Shown here piece after piece: positions 13,158-14,718 of a stretch of DNA of 14,718 nt (position 1 is the stretch's first letter; every line of letters starts with the position of its first letter). The notes below the pieces were generated by a model, which ran no database searches, was not told where the DNA came from, and saw only the letters and a list, made by a program, of their open reading frames with translations. A program made the translations under genes and the position numbers. The stretch comes from Nanobdellota archaeon. Lineage in GTDB: Archaea; Nanobdellota; Nanobdellia; Woesearchaeales; JAUYGA01. The stretch is from contig JAUYGA010000170.1 in NCBI GenBank assembly GCA_030690755.1, positions 1-14,718 of the forward strand, given 5' to 3'.

Positions 13158-13183
13158 ATAACTGTTAAAAACTGATTAGTTAT
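13158..13183. repeat. Inverted repeat ATAACT-N14-AGTTAT in a divergent spacer
   Basis: Six-bp arms at 13158-13163 and 13178-13183, between the divergent 154-aa and 208-aa genes. Possibly a regulatory site, but the sequence is AT-rich and a chance match is plausible. Confidence 0.25.
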
Positions 13184-13234
13184 GAGCTGATCTGCTTCTT
13201 TATTGCACTCTTAATTTTTCCCTAAATTCCAATA

Positions 13235-13245
13235 ATTTTATAAAC
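13235..13245 (+). promoter_or_regulatory. Possible TATA box of the 208-aa gene
   Basis: ATTTTATAAAC, about 95 bp before ATG 13334. The resulting leader of about 70 bases contains the tandem 14-bp repeat. Confidence 0.4.
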
Positions 13246-13287
13246 AGCCTGCTAAAACTGCTTGCCAAAGAAAGAGTAAAGAGTAGA

Positions 13288-13315
13288 TTATTCAGTATTA
13301 TTTATTCAGTATTAT
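13288..13315 (+). repeat. Tandem 14-bp repeat, two exact copies
   Basis: TTATTCAGTATTAT at 13288-13301 and again at 13302-13315, directly before the 208-aa gene. The related 14-mer TTATTTATTCAGTA also occurs in the mntA leader at about 6051-6064. Confidence 0.75.
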
Positions 13316-13333
13316 TATACGGCAGGAATCAAA

Positions 13334-13960
13334 ATGAACCGCAACTTAGAATTTTTAATAAAATCAATAAACATATGTCATCGTGACTGGCATAAGAACC
13401 AGAAAGGTTATCTTGCTAAGGTTTTTGAGACAGAATTCAGTTATCGCGATGACCAGGTTCACGATAATCTGCTTCATAATGTGATAATTAATGGTTTTAT
13501 TTTCTCCGCGGGTGGAATTGAGCTAGGCAATAACAACAGTTTAATTTATGCTAAGAAGCCTGTCTTTTATATTGTTGGCAGTTCAGATAATGGCGTTGGG
13601 AGGATGGCTCCTTTCACATGCAAAGGCAATGTCGAGTTCAGATTTCATGACAACCAGCGCTATTGCCTTTTTGAATCAGAGAAGAATGTTCTGGACCAGT
13701 CAACAACAGAACCTTACAGGTTCACAGAAGTAGACCACAAAACAACTCAAGAACTTTTGAATTTAGGCAGAGCATTTGCTAAAAAAAAGAATGTAAATAA
13801 TGTCGTTTCAATCACTTCAGACTGTTATTCTGTTTTAAAGCCATTTATTGAACAGTTCGGGAAACAATCCTTTAACGGATTCACTTTTGAGGATTCGCAT
13901 TTGAAGGAATATTTTAAAGACTATACTCTTTTGTCATATCTTATGAATGATTTGTCTTGA
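13334..13960 (+). CDS. Unassigned 208-aa protein
   Basis: Family not recognised. It looks soluble and mixed alpha/beta, rich in His and Asn in the first half (ICHRDWHKNQKG, DDQVHDNLLHNVIINGF). It has a hydrophobic strand KKPVFYIVGSSDNGVG (74-89), a stretch FRFHDNQRYCLFESEKN, and a helical C-terminal part (TQELLNLGRAFAKKKN, DYTLLSYLMNDLS). The clustered histidines could bind metal, but no known pattern emerges. ATG 13334 has AGGA (13324-13327) at 6 bases. Same direction as the following membrane-anchored gene but with a 136-bp gap and separate promoters. Confidence 0.7.
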   Translation: MNRNLEFLIKSINICHRDWHKNQKGYLAKVFETEFSYRDDQVHDNLLHNVIINGFIFSAGGIELGNNNSLIYAKKPVFYIVGSSDNGVGRMAPFTCKGNVEFRFHDNQRYCLFESEKNVLDQSTTEPYRFTEVDHKTTQELLNLGRAFAKKKNVNNVVSITSDCYSVLKPFIEQFGKQSFNGFTFEDSHLKEYFKDYTLLSYLMNDLS

Positions 13961-14028
13961 TTTATGATGTTTTCTGCGTTATTGGATTTTGATTTTAGGA
14001 TGTTGTGCGCATTATTTCAACCAGAAGA

Positions 14029-14053
14029 TTTATAAATGACTACTATTTAGTAG
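14029..14053 (+). promoter_or_regulatory. Promoter of the membrane-anchored gene with palindrome CTACT-ATTT-AGTAG
   Basis: TATA box TTTATAAA at 14029-14036, followed by the palindrome at 14040-14053 (extendable to CTACTA-TT-TAGTAG). It sits between TATA and the predicted start near 14058. The core and flank TGACTACT-N4-AGTAG match the element at 4958-4973. Confidence 0.55.
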
Positions 14054-14096
14054 CATAATATTAGTGGTTTTCAACTATTTGATTGGGGGACTAATA

Positions 14097-14690
14097 ATGT
14101 CAGACGCAAATTATAAATCAAGGGTCAAAGTGGTATTATCAACTATGGCTCTTGCAACAACAACTTCATTAGTGTCTATTGTGGCTTCTTATGTAATAAT
14201 GAATCATCAAGTATCTAAAGAAGCTAAAAACCACGATAAGGTTTGTATGGCTCGAACCAAGAATGCAGAGCAAGCCATGGATGAGCGTTTGGATAGTCAC
14301 TTATCTTCTCATGATCTGAACAATTCTTACAGCAACAATGATCCTATTTTAGAAAATTTACTAACCATTTGGGAGGAAGGAAGGACAGGATTTTCTCCAT
14401 CTTATTCTTTTGGCGAATTTAAGAAATTTTATGCCCGCCTTGAGTGCGACACTGACAATTACACGCTTCCTCAGGATGACAATATAAAAAAATTAGCGCA
14501 ATATGAAAATATTTTCATAACTGGTTTCAAAGCAGTTGATGAGCCTAGCAGCGATTGCAGATATGAGATTATAAAAACAATTCCTCCTGCTTCAGATGGT
14601 GAAAAAGATTCTGTTGAGATTCATATGAGCGTTCCTGAGTGGCGCGTTATTAGGGCAGTTATCCAGGCAAATAAGCAACTTGACAACTGA
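14097..14690 (+). CDS. Unassigned membrane-anchored protein, 197 aa
   Basis: A single N-terminal hydrophobic helix (about 11-35, VVLSTMALATTTSLVSIVASYVIM) follows a short basic start (NYKSRVK). This predicts N-in topology with a 160-residue extracytoplasmic domain, or a signal peptide. The outer part is polar, with possible coiled-coil/helix segments (KEAKNHDKVC, AEQAMDERLDSHLSSHDLNN) and three cysteines (about 50, 117, 154). Family not recognised. The frame is open from a GTG at 14064, but GGGGG (14085-14089) at 7-8 bases from ATG 14097 marks the start. The promoter palindrome is shared with the 307-aa gene. Confidence 0.7.
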   Translation: MSDANYKSRVKVVLSTMALATTTSLVSIVASYVIMNHQVSKEAKNHDKVCMARTKNAEQAMDERLDSHLSSHDLNNSYSNNDPILENLLTIWEEGRTGFSPSYSFGEFKKFYARLECDTDNYTLPQDDNIKKLAQYENIFITGFKAVDEPSSDCRYEIIKTIPPASDGEKDSVEIHMSVPEWRVIRAVIQANKQLDN

Positions 14691-14718
14691 GTTTACGTTC
14701 CTTAAGCAGATAGGTCTA

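Noticed and set aside
1..14718. CRISPR array, insertion sequence or prophage
   Set aside because: No regularly spaced repeats, transposase, integrase or terminal inverted repeats were found.

Overview
The window most likely comes from a small-genome, AT-rich archaeon of the DPANN type (Woesearchaeota/Pacearchaeota-like); this placement is inference. Most transcription units start with an archaeal TATA box (TTTAAATA or TTTATAAA) about 25-28 bp before the start codon. That spacing implies leaderless mRNAs for the lone genes, whereas operon-internal genes carry Shine-Dalgarno (SD) motifs. Other archaeal signs are an IMP cyclohydrolase of the archaeal PurO family, an X-family DNA polymerase without the PHP domain, and many small unassigned proteins. 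TAA, TAG and TGA all act as stops.

Layout. (1) 1-2506, minus strand: hisG-hisI-purO-like-hisS, a nucleotide/histidine cluster with tight or overlapping junctions; hisS runs off the left edge. (2) 2507-2904: a 398-bp divergent spacer with an orphan TATA box and a small GC-rich hairpin. (3) 2905-5950, plus strand: unassigned genes of 302, 76, 134 (winged-helix-like) and 307 codons, plus a second copy of the 76-aa gene that has lost its start. (4) 6005-6999: an MntA-HepT (MNT-HEPN) toxin-antitoxin operon behind two 20-bp palindromes spaced 21 bp. (5) 7027-8013: PolX-type polymerase. (6) 8017-10037, minus strand: a GNAT acetyltransferase with a long helical N-terminus and a three-helix membrane protein with an external PDZ-like domain. 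(7) 10123-12582: thrS, a bacterial-type threonyl-tRNA synthetase with a long structured leader, then a 112-aa unknown. (8) 12646-14690: three unassigned genes, the last membrane-anchored.

The most interesting signal is in the thrS leader. Just before the SD lies an isolated hairpin with exactly five Watson-Crick pairs and a seven-base loop, GTTGTAG. In tRNA anticodon-arm numbering this gives U33, anticodon UGU (a threonine anticodon) and A37. A second hairpin (6 bp, 7-base loop) and a purine-rich single-stranded linker lie upstream. This is the order of elements in the Escherichia coli thrS translational operator, where ThrRS binds its own mRNA as if it were tRNA-Thr. The ThrRS here keeps the E. 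coli-type domain order and catalytic/zinc residues. Such an autoregulatory operator in an archaeal gene context would be unusual.

Other notable signals are a shared palindrome CTACT-N4-AGTAG at the TATA/start region of two distant unknown genes (307 aa and 197 aa), the twin MNT-HEPN operators, and a 5'-truncated paralogue whose differences from the intact copy are mostly synonymous.
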